Shown: piece by piece, positions 1-7,386 of the stretch
Layout of the letters: the number at the start of each line of letters is the position of its first letter
Position numbering within the stretch: the first letter of the stretch is position 1
DNA from: Coprobacillus cateniformis
GTDB taxonomy: Bacteria; Bacillota_I; Bacilli_A; Erysipelotrichales; Coprobacillaceae
Assembly (NCBI RefSeq): GCF_009767585.1
Contig: NZ_WSNW01000001.1
Location: 2,998,041-3,062,040, forward strand
Direction: 5' to 3'
Length of the DNA stretch: 64,000 bases
The notes under the pieces: model-generated
The model's database searches: none
What the model was told of the DNA's origin: nothing
Seen by the model: only the letters and a program-made list of their open reading frames with translations
Program-made: the position numbers and the translations under genes

Positions 1-497
1 ACTCCCAATATGATAATTTAGTCATTATTGAAAGAGGTGAAGACAATGAGATTGAATTGCTTGATTTTGATATGGTGAAAGTGAATCAACTTGCAACAGC
101 GATTGTTATGGATATAGAGAAAACATATGCTGATTTAGAAGAGGGCACTTATTTAGCAAGTGATGATAGCTATTATCAAAGACGTTTGCAACAGGTTAGT
201 AGGAGTGGGATTATTTCAAATATTCCCATAGCAACTTTATTGAATCTGCCCGCTTTTTCCTTTGTCTCACCAAGTATACCAGTTAGATATAAACATTTAT
301 CAAGTGTAGGAAGTTCAATTGTCAAGAATGTTGAGAATTATGGAGTTAACCATGTTATGGTTGAACTCTCTATAGAAATCAATATGAATTTAACAATGGT
401 TTATCCTTTTTTTGAACAATATCATACTCACAGTATTAAAATTCCAGTATTATTAGAAATATTTCAAGGACAAGTTCCTCTCGTATATTCTCAATAG
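1..497 (+). CDS. yunB: Sporulation protein YunB, C-terminal part (5' end outside window)
   Basis: The reading frame is open from base 3 to the left edge, so this is the 3' part of a longer gene. A TTG at 57 is in frame but has no good ribosome binding site and is probably internal. About 165 residues are visible. They carry the features I associate with YunB: a stretch ending in IPVRYKHL, then SSVGSSIVKNVENYGVNH, then a hydrophobic run with MVYPFFEQY and a C-terminal QGQVPLVYS. YunB is a sigma-E-dependent sporulation protein in Bacillus with a poorly defined molecular role and an N-terminal membrane segment, which would lie outside this window. The next gene also looks spore-related and starts 8 bp downstream, which suggests an operon. 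Family call is fairly sure; function is known only as 'needed for sporulation'. Confidence 0.8.
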   Translation, partial: SQYDNLVIIERGEDNEIELLDFDMVKVNQLATAIVMDIEKTYADLEEGTYLASDDSYYQRRLQQVSRSGIISNIPIATLLNLPAFSFVSPSIPVRYKHLSSVGSSIVKNVENYGVNHVMVELSIEINMNLTMVYPFFEQYHTHSIKIPVLLEIFQGQVPLVYSQ

Positions 498-505
498 AAA
501 GAAGA

Positions 506-1384
506 ATGTCTATGTCTCATATTTTAAAAATGTATTACGGTATTGATGTTTCTCTTAATGAAGATGGATATTTTCATTATCAGAATCAGTTGTATTATTT
601 TTGCTTTGTTCCAGATGTAGGAAAATTTTTAGACACATATCGTTATTATCGATATTTAATGCATATGTGTGGTATTGAGGGTTATTCACTTGTGAAAAAT
701 CATAATCAGGATATTGTTTCACAACAGCATATCTTGTTAATGTATCATTCTGGTACATTTGCGTTTTCGTCATATTTGCAAGTTTTTATGCAGCCTCTGC
801 CTTATCAAAAAATGAAGATTAGAGATATAAAAGAACAATGGATTCATAAAATTGATTGCGTCAGAGAACATGTTCAAGACTATGCATATAGTTTCAAACA
901 TGATCAAGATATGATATCTTTGATATATTACTATTGTGGGATTGCTGAAAACAGTATTAATATTCTCAATGAAATTCTTATTATTGATCAAGAAGCTTCA
1001 ATAACTTTATCTTTATCACTCACATATCCAGTTCAAAATTATGTCTATGAAATAGTCAATCCGGCAAACTATACTATTTCAACACGACCTCGTCAAATTG
1101 TAAATTTATTAAGAAGTCACTTTATAACTTATCAAAATATTCAAGAATTGTTAGAAAGTCAATATTATGATGTTTATGAAATTATTTATTTATATGCAAG
1201 AATTTTATACCCTTCAACCTTTTTTGATCAATTCTTAAAGAAACAATTGAGTACACAAGATATTCAAAATTATTATTTTCATTTAGAAGAAGAAAGAAAT
1301 ATGTATAAGGAAATGATGGATATTTTATCCTTTTATGTCACACTACCTAAAATAAGTTGGATAAATGACAATAATATGGTATAA
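506..1384 (+). CDS. Spore-coat kinase-like protein (YutH/CotS type), divergent
   Basis: A 292-residue protein without signal peptide or membrane segment. The motif IYYYCGIAENSINIL near residues 140-155 matches the 'YylGLaEnAI' signature of the CotS/YutH family, spore-coat proteins with a degenerate aminoglycoside-phosphotransferase-like kinase fold. A later stretch, NPANYTISTRPRQIVNLLR, sits where that family has a conserved 'D-H-P-x-x-D-I-x-E-W-I-R' segment, but the acidic residues are absent, so a kinase activity is doubtful. It follows yunB by 8 bp; yunB and yutH lie near each other in Bacillus genomes, which supports the call. ATG 506 and ATG 512 are both possible starts; the ribosome binding site is a weak AGAAAGAAG. 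Without the context I would have called it hypothetical. Confidence 0.5.
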   Translation: MSMSHILKMYYGIDVSLNEDGYFHYQNQLYYFCFVPDVGKFLDTYRYYRYLMHMCGIEGYSLVKNHNQDIVSQQHILLMYHSGTFAFSSYLQVFMQPLPYQKMKIRDIKEQWIHKIDCVREHVQDYAYSFKHDQDMISLIYYYCGIAENSINILNEILIIDQEASITLSLSLTYPVQNYVYEIVNPANYTISTRPRQIVNLLRSHFITYQNIQELLESQYYDVYEIIYLYARILYPSTFFDQFLKKQLSTQDIQNYYFHLEEERNMYKEMMDILSFYVTLPKISWINDNNMV

Positions 1385-1385
1385 T
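1357..1385 (+). promoter_or_regulatory. SigmaA-type promoter of the methylase-like gene
   Basis: TTGGAT at 1357-1362 and TATAAT at 1380-1385 are separated by 17 bp, with TGG just before the -10 (extended -10). It overlaps the end of the preceding coding region and lies about 30 bp before the next start codon. Confidence 0.6.
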
Positions 1386-1415
1386 ATATACTAGTTAACT
1401 GAAAGGGAAGTATAT

Positions 1416-2867
1416 ATGGATTTTGCAACAAATATTAAAAACAATGAACAAATTAGAGAATCTTTAATAGGATTAAAATTACAAGTACAAAAAGAAGCAT
1501 CAATTCAAAATGATACTGAATTAAAAGATAAACTTATTCATTTATTAAATGATGAAGATCCAAAAGTTAGAAAGAACAGTGCTGTCTTATTAGGACATTA
1601 TCCAGGTACTGTAGATATTCTATTAGAAGCTTATAAACATGAGAAAACAGATTACGTCAAAGATGCTTATTTAAAAGGGATGAGTATGCAGGATTGTCGC
1701 CTGTATTTTCGTGATTTGCAAATGATTCAAAGTCATTTGATGAATTTAGAAGATACAACTCCAAAACATGTTCAAGCTCAGTTAAAGATTTTAAATCCTT
1801 TAATTCTGAAAAATCAAATTCATAAAAAGAAAATTATTAAATTAAAACATACACCTGTAGATGTTATATTAACTTCTCTTCCTTATTATCAATTTGTATT
1901 ATTTGCTGATGTTTTACATTTAAGATATAAACCTGTATCACAAGGTGTCTTGGTGAGAACTGATTCTATTTATGATCTCTTGCCAATTCGTACTTATAAA
2001 GATATGTTAATTCCTTTGCAGGGTGCTTCTGGTTTAGATATGTCATTAGAAACAATTATGAATGGTTTTGAAAGATGTAATATTGAAGATATCTTTGATA
2101 GATTATATGATGATCATTCTGTTTTCTATTTTAGAGTTGTTGATGCTATGCGTGAAAAGAAACCTCAATTGATTAAAAAGATATCAGAAAAGCTATTTGA
2201 ACTTTACCCTCAGAAATTGTTGAATGCTACTGAAAATTATGATATAGAAATTGTCATTAAGGAAGTACAAAGAGGAAAAGTCAATGCTTATTTGAGATTA
2301 ATACATTTGAACAATCCTCGTTTTCAGTATCGTAGAGAGGTGAGTGCAACATCTATGCAATCTTATGTTGCGGCTACAATGGTTCAATTAGCGAAACCAT
2401 ATATGATAGAGGATGCAAAGGTTTTAGATCCTTTTGTCGGAACAGGAACTTTATTAATTGAGCGTTGTTTTGCAAAGTCAGCTCATTTTGTTATGGGAAT
2501 TGATGTTTATGGGCAAGGAATAGAATCGGCAAGAAAGAATGCGAAATTAGCTGGTCAGAATATTTATTTTGTTCATAAAGATTCATTGCGTTTTGTGAAT
2601 AATGAGATGTTTGATGAAATCATAACTGATATGCCTACATTTGCTCAAATGAAAGATCAAGAACAATTACAAAATCTATATGATCGATTCTTTGAACGTA
2701 TTCGTCGTTTGGTCAAACCTGGAGGCTATGTTTTCTTATATACAAGTGAAATATCGCTTGTGAGAAAGAATTTAAGATTACAGGAAGGTTATCTTTCTTT
2801 AGAGGAACATTATGAAGTTCCTAGAGGAAAGAACATGTTTTATTTCTTTATTATTAAAGTTAAGTAA
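1416..2867 (+). CDS. HEAT-repeat protein fused to a UPF0020/THUMP-type RNA methylase domain
   Basis: A 483-residue protein in two parts. Residues about 25-90 look like HEAT-type helical repeats (LIHLLNDEDPKVRKNSAVLLG is the clearest). Residues about 300-480 form a class I SAM-dependent methyltransferase: KVLDPFVGTGTLLIER near 340 is the motif I loop typical of the UPF0020 (RlmL/Trm14/Trm11) group, and GIDVYGQGIESARKNAK is the acidic ribose-binding loop. Motif IV, normally (N/D)PPY, reads TDMPTFA, so the aromatic residue that stacks on a target base is missing. The middle 200 residues may be a THUMP-like RNA-binding region but I cannot see a clear motif. Likely an RNA or other base methyltransferase; the exact substrate is unknown. 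Start ATG 1416 has GGGAAG upstream. Confidence 0.65.
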   Translation: MDFATNIKNNEQIRESLIGLKLQVQKEASIQNDTELKDKLIHLLNDEDPKVRKNSAVLLGHYPGTVDILLEAYKHEKTDYVKDAYLKGMSMQDCRLYFRDLQMIQSHLMNLEDTTPKHVQAQLKILNPLILKNQIHKKKIIKLKHTPVDVILTSLPYYQFVLFADVLHLRYKPVSQGVLVRTDSIYDLLPIRTYKDMLIPLQGASGLDMSLETIMNGFERCNIEDIFDRLYDDHSVFYFRVVDAMREKKPQLIKKISEKLFELYPQKLLNATENYDIEIVIKEVQRGKVNAYLRLIHLNNPRFQYRREVSATSMQSYVAATMVQLAKPYMIEDAKVLDPFVGTGTLLIERCFAKSAHFVMGIDVYGQGIESARKNAKLAGQNIYFVHKDSLRFVNNEMFDEIITDMPTFAQMKDQEQLQNLYDRFFERIRRLVKPGGYVFLYTSEISLVRKNLRLQEGYLSLEEHYEVPRGKNMFYFFIIKVK

Positions 2868-2892
2868 GTCCTACATTGTAGGGCTTTTTTCA
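2866..2892 (+). terminator. Rho-independent terminator
   Basis: AAGTCCTAC (2866-2874), loop ATT, GTAGGGCTT (2878-2886), then a T run. The stem has one G-U pair and starts within the stop codon region of the methylase gene. Confidence 0.85.
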
Positions 2893-2903
2893 AAGGAGAA
2901 TAT

Positions 2904-3242
2904 ATGTATTATGTATATATGTTAAGATGTAAAGATAATAGTTTATATACTGGTATAACAACAGATATAAGAAGACGTTATCAGGAACATTTGAATCAAG
3001 GGAAGAAATCAGCTAAATATACAAGAGTTCATGGTGTTTTACAGATTGAAGCTTATTGGAGTTGTCAAGATCGCAGGGTAGCATCGCAGTTAGAATACTG
3101 GTTAAAAACGCTTGATAAGTCCCAGAAAGAACAGATTATTTTTGATAATCAGTATATATCTGTTTATTTACAAGAGAAAATTGACATAGCAGTGTACAAG
3201 CGTCAATATGATTTTATTTCACATAAAGTTATGATAAAATAA
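2904..3242 (+). CDS. GIY-YIG nuclease-superfamily protein (UPF0213, YazA/YhbQ-like)
   Basis: A 112-residue protein of the small stand-alone GIY-YIG family. The core motif reads YYVYMLRCKDNSLYTGIT: the first 'GIY' equivalent is YVY and the second is YTG. R24 and R25 follow in DIRRRYQEHL, and E84 in QLEYWLK is the metal-binding glutamate position. Family members are short and act on structured DNA in the few cases examined; their cellular role is mostly unknown. The tail after residue 95 is longer than in most homologues and carries no motif I know. Start ATG 2904 is preceded by AAAGGAGA. It sits behind a terminator, so its transcription is separate from the methylase gene. Confidence 0.8.
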   Translation: MYYVYMLRCKDNSLYTGITTDIRRRYQEHLNQGKKSAKYTRVHGVLQIEAYWSCQDRRVASQLEYWLKTLDKSQKEQIIFDNQYISVYLQEKIDIAVYKRQYDFISHKVMIK

Positions 3243-3261
3243 AGTAAAGGAGATGATTGAA

Positions 3262-3636
3262 TTGACAATTAAGGAAGTCAGTACAATGTATAATATTTCA
3301 GCAGATACTTTACGTTATTATGAAAAGATAGGACTTATTGATCCAGTTAAACGTAATGAAAATGGTATTCGTGATTATAAGGAAATAGATTTAAAAAGAA
3401 TTCAGTTTTTAAAATGTATGCGTTTATCTGGCTTGAGCATTGATATGTTATTACAATATATAGAATTACTTCATCAAGGGGAGCACACGATTCCACAAAG
3501 AAAAGAAATTCTAATGAAACAGCGTGAAGTCATCTTATTAAAAATGAAAGAACTTCAAGAGACTTTAGAGCATTTAAATAAAAAGATTGAAACATATGAT
3601 GATGTTTTATTAGAAATAGAGAAAACAATGTCTTAG
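3262..3636 (+). CDS. MerR-family regulator with a conserved cysteine (AdhR/NmlR-like)
   Basis: A MerR-type activator of about 124 residues. The N-terminal winged helix reads TIKEVSTMYNISADTLRYYE, followed by the KIGLIDP hinge, and the C-terminal third is a coiled coil for dimerisation. I prefer the TTG at 3262: AAAGGAG at 3246-3252 is 9 bp from it but touches the upstream ATG at 3253. With this start the only cysteine in the middle region (FLKCMR) is Cys52, the position known in Bacillus AdhR-type regulators that respond to reactive aldehydes. It probably controls the MerR-type promoter at 3701-3731 that drives the reductase operon immediately downstream. A second, similar MerR lies at 5935-6297. 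Sensed molecule unknown. Confidence 0.85.
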   Translation: MTIKEVSTMYNISADTLRYYEKIGLIDPVKRNENGIRDYKEIDLKRIQFLKCMRLSGLSIDMLLQYIELLHQGEHTIPQRKEILMKQREVILLKMKELQETLEHLNKKIETYDDVLLEIEKTMS

Positions 3637-3649
3637 AAAGAATAATAAG

Positions 3650-3680
3650 AAAGAGCGTTTGTATAAAATGTTCTTTTTTG
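3650..3680 (+). terminator. Rho-independent terminator after the first merR gene
   Basis: AAAGAGCGTTT (3650-3660), loop GTATA, AAATGTTCTTT (3666-3676), then TTT. Eleven pairs, two of them G-U. Confidence 0.65.
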
Positions 3681-3700
3681 TTATTTTTTTAGAAAATGGC

Positions 3701-3731
3701 TTGACTTAGAGTTGACTCTAAGTGATATGAT
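3701..3731 (+). promoter_or_regulatory. MerR-type promoter with palindromic operator in a 19-bp spacer
   Basis: The -35 TTGACT (3701-3706) and -10 TATGAT (3726-3731) are 19 bp apart, longer than the usual 17, which is the hallmark of promoters activated by MerR-family proteins by DNA twisting. Between them lies a perfect inverted repeat, ACTTAGAG (3704-3711), TTGA, CTCTAAGT (3716-3723). The layout resembles the operators described for AdhR/NmlR-type MerR proteins. The downstream operon starts at 3755. Either of the two local MerR proteins could bind. Confidence 0.85.
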
Positions 3732-3754
3732 AGAAACCATAGGAGATGAAAATA

Positions 3755-4762
3755 ATGGAAAAAGTTATATTGGGGAGAACGGGTATATGTGTTCAAAAAA
3801 ATGGTTTTGGAGCATTACCAGTTCAACGTGTATCACTAAATGAAGCAAAAATCATTTTGCGTAAAGCTTATGAAAATGGCATTCAATTTTTTGATTCAGC
3901 AAGAGCTTATAGTGACAGTGAAGAAAAAATTGGTTTGGCATTAAGTGATGTGAGAGAAAATATTTATATATCAACCAAAACAATGGCAACGACTGTTCAA
4001 GCTTTTTGGGAAGATTTAGAAACAAGTTTAAAAATGTTAAAGACAGATTATATTGATATTTATCAATTTCATAATCCATCTTTTTGTCCTAAACCAGGAG
4101 ATGGAACGGGTTTGTATGAAGCAATGCTAGAAGCTAAAAGTCAAGGAAAAATTCATTATATTGGTTTAACAAATCATGGCTGGGAGGTTGCAAAGGAAGC
4201 TATTGAATCTGATTTGTATGATACACTACAGTTTCCATTTAGTTATTTAGCAAGTGAAAAGGAAGAAGAACTGGTTCGCCTTTGTGAAGAACATAATGTA
4301 GGTTTTATATGTATGAAGGCTTTATCAGGAGGGTTAATTACAAGAAGTGATATTGCTTATGCTTATTTGTTACAATATAAAAATGCACTACCAATATGGG
4401 GAATTCAAAAAGAAAGTGAACTTGATGAATTTATCTCTTATCAAAAGCAAGCACCAGTTTTAACGAAAGACATTGAAGAGATTATTCAACATGATCGAAA
4501 AGAATTGGCTGGTCAGTTCTGCCGTGGTTGTGGATATTGTATGCCTTGCCCACAAGGTATTATCATTAATCAATGTGCTCGTATGTCCTTAATGTTAAGA
4601 AGAGCACCTGCTGAAAACTGGCTCTTAGAAAAATGGCAAGCTGAAATGAATAAAATTAAAGACTGTATACATTGTGGGAAGTGTATGACTCATTGTCCCT
4701 ATGGTTTAAATACACCAGAACTCTTACAAAAAAATTATGAAGATTATCAAACTTTTCTATGA
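3755..4762 (+). CDS. Aldo/keto reductase fused to a two-cluster ferredoxin domain
   Basis: A 335-residue protein: an AKR barrel (residues 1-240) followed by an iron-sulfur domain. The catalytic tetrad is intact: D47 and Y52 in FFDSARAYSDSEE, K75 in YISTK, H106 in YQFHNPS. The C-terminus has two cysteine groups, C256/C259/C262/C265 (FCRGCGYCMPCP) and C304/C307/C310/C314 (CIHCGKCMTHCP), as in the COG1453-type AKR-ferredoxin fusions. It is likely an NAD(P)H- or ferredoxin-linked carbonyl reductase in the cytoplasm. Start ATG 3755 is chosen because AGGAG at 3741-3745 lies 9 bp before it and abuts the earlier ATG at 3746. First gene of the operon behind the MerR promoter; substrate unknown. Confidence 0.85.
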   Translation: MEKVILGRTGICVQKNGFGALPVQRVSLNEAKIILRKAYENGIQFFDSARAYSDSEEKIGLALSDVRENIYISTKTMATTVQAFWEDLETSLKMLKTDYIDIYQFHNPSFCPKPGDGTGLYEAMLEAKSQGKIHYIGLTNHGWEVAKEAIESDLYDTLQFPFSYLASEKEEELVRLCEEHNVGFICMKALSGGLITRSDIAYAYLLQYKNALPIWGIQKESELDEFISYQKQAPVLTKDIEEIIQHDRKELAGQFCRGCGYCMPCPQGIIINQCARMSLMLRRAPAENWLLEKWQAEMNKIKDCIHCGKCMTHCPYGLNTPELLQKNYEDYQTFL

Positions 4763-4776
4763 GAGGAAGAAAATAT

Positions 4777-5925
4777 ATGGAGTACAAAAGATTAGGAAAA
4801 ACTGATTTAAAAGTCAGTATTATTGGTTTGGGATGTGAAGGCTTTATGAATAAAAGTGATGATGAGGTGAAAGTTTTAGTTGATAAGGCTCATCAGGAAG
4901 GGATTAATTTTATTGATTTCTTTTCGTCTAATCCACAAGGAAGAAGTGCATTTGGAAATGCTATTATTAATCATCGTCAAGATTGGATTATTCAAGGTCA
5001 TCTTTGTACAACATGGAAAAATGGTCAATATGAAAGAACAAGAAAAATGGATGAAGTGAAATCAGGATTTCAAGATTTGTTAGAGCGTTTACATACTGAT
5101 TATATTGATGTTGGAATGATTCACTATATTGATGCTCAAAAAGACTTTGATGAAGTTTTTGGTGGTGAAGTGATTGCATTTGCAAAAGAACTTAAAGAAA
5201 AAGGAATTATTCGTACAATTGGTATCAGTTCTCATAATCCTTTGATTGCTTTACAGGCAGCACAGACAGGCTTAATTGATGTGATAATGTTTTCTATAAA
5301 TCCATGTTATGATATGTTACCACCAAGTGAAAATGTAGATGACTTATGGGACGATAAGAATTATCAAAAACCATTATTTCAAATTGATCCTGCGCGTCAG
5401 GAGTTATATCAATACTGTGAAAAAGAAAATATTTCATTGACCGTTATGAAAGCTTTTGGCGGTGGTGATCTGCTAGATGAAAAATTATCACCATTTGGAG
5501 TCAAGATGACACCATTACAATGTCTTCATTATTGTTTAACAAGACCTGGTGTTGCTTCTGTTATGGCAGGAAGCCATAGTGTCAAAGAATTAAATGAAGC
5601 TATAGATTATTGTTATGCAAGTTATGAGCAAAAGGATTTTGCAGAGGTGTTAAGTCGTGTCCCAAAACACAGTTTTATTGGAAATTGTGTATATTGTGGA
5701 CATTGTGCACCATGTGTAAAAGGGATATCGGTAGCAGATGTTAACAAATTTGCTAATTTATGTACTGCACAACAAGAAATTCCAGAAACAGTACGTGAAC
5801 ATTATGCTGCTTTGGAACATCATGCTTCTGATTGCATTGCATGTGGTAAGTGTTTATCAAATTGTCCATTTGAAGTTAATATTATTCAGAAGATGAAAGA
5901 TGCAGTTTGGTTATTTGGATACTAA
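4777..5925 (+). CDS. AKR-ferredoxin fusion with a degenerate catalytic tetrad
   Basis: A 382-residue paralogue of the preceding gene, with the same plan: AKR barrel, then two cysteine groups (CVYCGHCAPC and CIACGKCLSNCP). The alignment with its neighbour is exact around the active site, and two of the four catalytic residues differ: D47 and H116 remain, but the tyrosine position 52 is N (FIDFFSSNPQG) and the lysine position 75 is H (IIQGHLCTTW). I believe a whole subfamily has this QGHL/SNP pattern, so the change is probably old and functional rather than decay. It may use a different chemistry, or act as an electron-transfer or sensor partner. ATG 4777 is preferred over ATG 4759 because GAGGAAG lies 7 bp upstream. 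Separated from the previous gene by only 14 bp. Confidence 0.8.
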   Translation: MEYKRLGKTDLKVSIIGLGCEGFMNKSDDEVKVLVDKAHQEGINFIDFFSSNPQGRSAFGNAIINHRQDWIIQGHLCTTWKNGQYERTRKMDEVKSGFQDLLERLHTDYIDVGMIHYIDAQKDFDEVFGGEVIAFAKELKEKGIIRTIGISSHNPLIALQAAQTGLIDVIMFSINPCYDMLPPSENVDDLWDDKNYQKPLFQIDPARQELYQYCEKENISLTVMKAFGGGDLLDEKLSPFGVKMTPLQCLHYCLTRPGVASVMAGSHSVKELNEAIDYCYASYEQKDFAEVLSRVPKHSFIGNCVYCGHCAPCVKGISVADVNKFANLCTAQQEIPETVREHYAALEHHASDCIACGKCLSNCPFEVNIIQKMKDAVWLFGY

Positions 5926-5934
5926 GGAGTGCTT

Positions 5935-6297
5935 ATGAGAATATGCGAGATTAGTGATATGTTTCATTTGACTCAGGATACTTTACGCTATTATGAAAAA
6001 ATTGGTCTGTTAGATCCTGTAAGTAAAGATAAGAAGGGAAATCGAGATTATCAGCCAAAAGATATTCGACGCTTAGAGTTTATCAGTTGTATGCGTGATG
6101 CTGGATTAAGTATTCAAGTTTTACAAAAATATATTGAGCTTTATCAACAGGGTGATGGAACGATTTTAGAACGTAAGAATTTATTAGTGAATGAACGTGA
6201 TAAATTGATTGAAAAACAATCATTGATTCATAAATCATTAGAGAAATTAAATTATAAGATTGAAAACTATGAAAAAATATTAAATAAAGAAATATAG
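5935..6297 (+). CDS. Second MerR-family regulator with Cys52
   Basis: A 120-residue MerR protein, clearly paralogous to the one at 3262-3636 (DTLRYYEKIGLLDP, then CMRDAGLSIQVLQKYIELYQQG). Start ATG 5935 has AAGGAG 5 bp upstream; an in-frame GTG at 5929 overlaps that site. With this start the shared cysteine is again residue 52. It lies inside the reductase operon, 9 bp after the second AKR gene, so it should be co-transcribed with its probable targets and may give positive feedback. Having two nearly equivalent MerR proteins on either side of two paralogous enzymes suggests duplication of a merR-AKR unit. Confidence 0.85.
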   Translation: MRICEISDMFHLTQDTLRYYEKIGLLDPVSKDKKGNRDYQPKDIRRLEFISCMRDAGLSIQVLQKYIELYQQGDGTILERKNLLVNERDKLIEKQSLIHKSLEKLNYKIENYEKILNKEI

Positions 6298-6307
6298 GAG
6301 AATTTTT

Positions 6308-6862
6308 ATGAAAACAAGAAAAATAACATTTGGAGCGATGTGTTTAGCATTATCATTATTATTACCTCAAGCTTTTCATCTCATTGGTATGCAGCAAGCT
6401 GGATCAGTTTTCTTGCCAATGCACATTCCTGTTTTTATTGGTGGAATGCTACTAGGACCAATTTATGGTTTGTTTCTAGGCATTTTTGCACCACTTACAA
6501 GTTTTGTTGTGACAGGAATGCCTACTGCAGAAAGAGTTTTATTTATGATGAGTGAACTTGCAACTTATGGGATGGTAAGTGGTTTATTATTCCATCATTT
6601 CCACTTTTCTAAAAAGAAATTAGGTTCAGTCATGGCACTTCTTCTTTCTATGATTGCTGGTCGTTTGGTTTATGGTTTTGTTATTTCTATTGCAACTTAT
6701 GTTTTTGGAATTCCTCTAGGTGGGATTCAAGCGGTTATTATGGCAACAATGACAGGATTGCCAGGAATTGTCATCCAATTGTTATTTGTCCCTGCAATTG
6801 TTACAATTGTTGATAGAGGAGGATATTTCAATGAACCTGAAACTTTTACAAGAGAAGCTTAA
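6308..6862 (+). CDS. ECF transporter S component (substrate-binding membrane subunit)
   Basis: A 184-residue, very hydrophobic protein with five or six membrane segments. The pattern LSLLLPQAFHLIG, FLPMHIPVFIGGMLLGP, TGMPTAERV and ELATYGMVSGLL is typical of ECF-type S components, which capture a vitamin or cofactor precursor and rely on a shared EcfAA'T module encoded elsewhere. No ATPase or T component gene is here, so it is the solitary (group II) type. Start ATG 6308 has AGGAG 6-7 bp upstream. It follows the second MerR by 10 bp and its end overlaps the next gene by 32 bp, which ties it to the reductase operon. Ligand unknown; a flavin, nicotinamide or Fe-S-related cofactor precursor would fit the enzymes but this is speculation. 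Confidence 0.75.
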   Translation: MKTRKITFGAMCLALSLLLPQAFHLIGMQQAGSVFLPMHIPVFIGGMLLGPIYGLFLGIFAPLTSFVVTGMPTAERVLFMMSELATYGMVSGLLFHHFHFSKKKLGSVMALLLSMIAGRLVYGFVISIATYVFGIPLGGIQAVIMATMTGLPGIVIQLLFVPAIVTIVDRGGYFNEPETFTREA

Positions 6863-7256
6863 TAAAGAAAATTATACACTCATTGCTGATAAGAATGGTG
6901 AATATTATACTTCTTATTCAAGGGGGATTGCACCAATCTTAGATCCAATGAAAGATGATCAATCTTTTTTTAAAGGTGCTATTGTTGTTGATAAAGTGAT
7001 TGGGAAAGCCACTGCTATGTTATTGATTCTATCAGGTGTTGAATTTATTTATGCATATGTTTTGAGTCAAAAAGCAATGGAAATATTAGAACAATACCAT
7101 GTTCCTTTTGAATATCGAAAACTTGTTGATTATATTGAAAATAGAGATCAAACAGGAATGTGTCCAATGGAAGCAACAGTTTATGACATCAATGATTTAA
7201 ATGAAGCATTTGAAGCATTAATTCTTAAACAGCAAGCATTAAAAATGAATAGATAA
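6831..7256 (+). CDS. DUF1893 protein (cytidine-deaminase-like fold family)
   Basis: A 141-residue soluble protein. The sequence YTLIADKNGEYYTSYSRGIAPILD near the start, GKATAMLLILSGVEFIYAYVLS in the middle and NRDQTGMCPMEATVYD near the end are the conserved blocks of DUF1893. A structural-genomics member of this family has, as far as I recall, a deaminase-like fold without known activity; the conserved cysteine of the GMCPME block is present. The start is ATG 6831, inside the preceding gene, with AGGAGG 8 bp upstream; upstream codons in the same frame belong to the S-component gene region. Overlap of 32 bp indicates translational coupling. Last gene of the MerR/AKR operon. Confidence 0.75.
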   Translation: MNLKLLQEKLNKENYTLIADKNGEYYTSYSRGIAPILDPMKDDQSFFKGAIVVDKVIGKATAMLLILSGVEFIYAYVLSQKAMEILEQYHVPFEYRKLVDYIENRDQTGMCPMEATVYDINDLNEAFEALILKQQALKMNR

Positions 7257-7295
7257 GAGCAGAGTTTGATCATTAAAGAGTGAGAATTTTGGTTT

Positions 7296-7330
7296 GTGCG
7301 TTTGCCTGTTTGAGATGCAGATAAACGCAC
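7296..7330. other. Inverted repeat of unknown role before the MATE gene
   Basis: GTGCGTTT (7296-7303) and AAACGCAC (7323-7330) are perfect complements. Inside them CTG (7306-7308) could pair with CAG (7318-7320). No T run follows, so it is not a normal terminator. It lies in the 130-bp gap before the MATE start and could be an operator or an RNA leader element. Confidence 0.45.
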
Positions 7331-7386
7331 TTGGATGAATTATAGTGAGTGTATTGAATGCACTTAATATAGGGAAGAGGGGAAAT

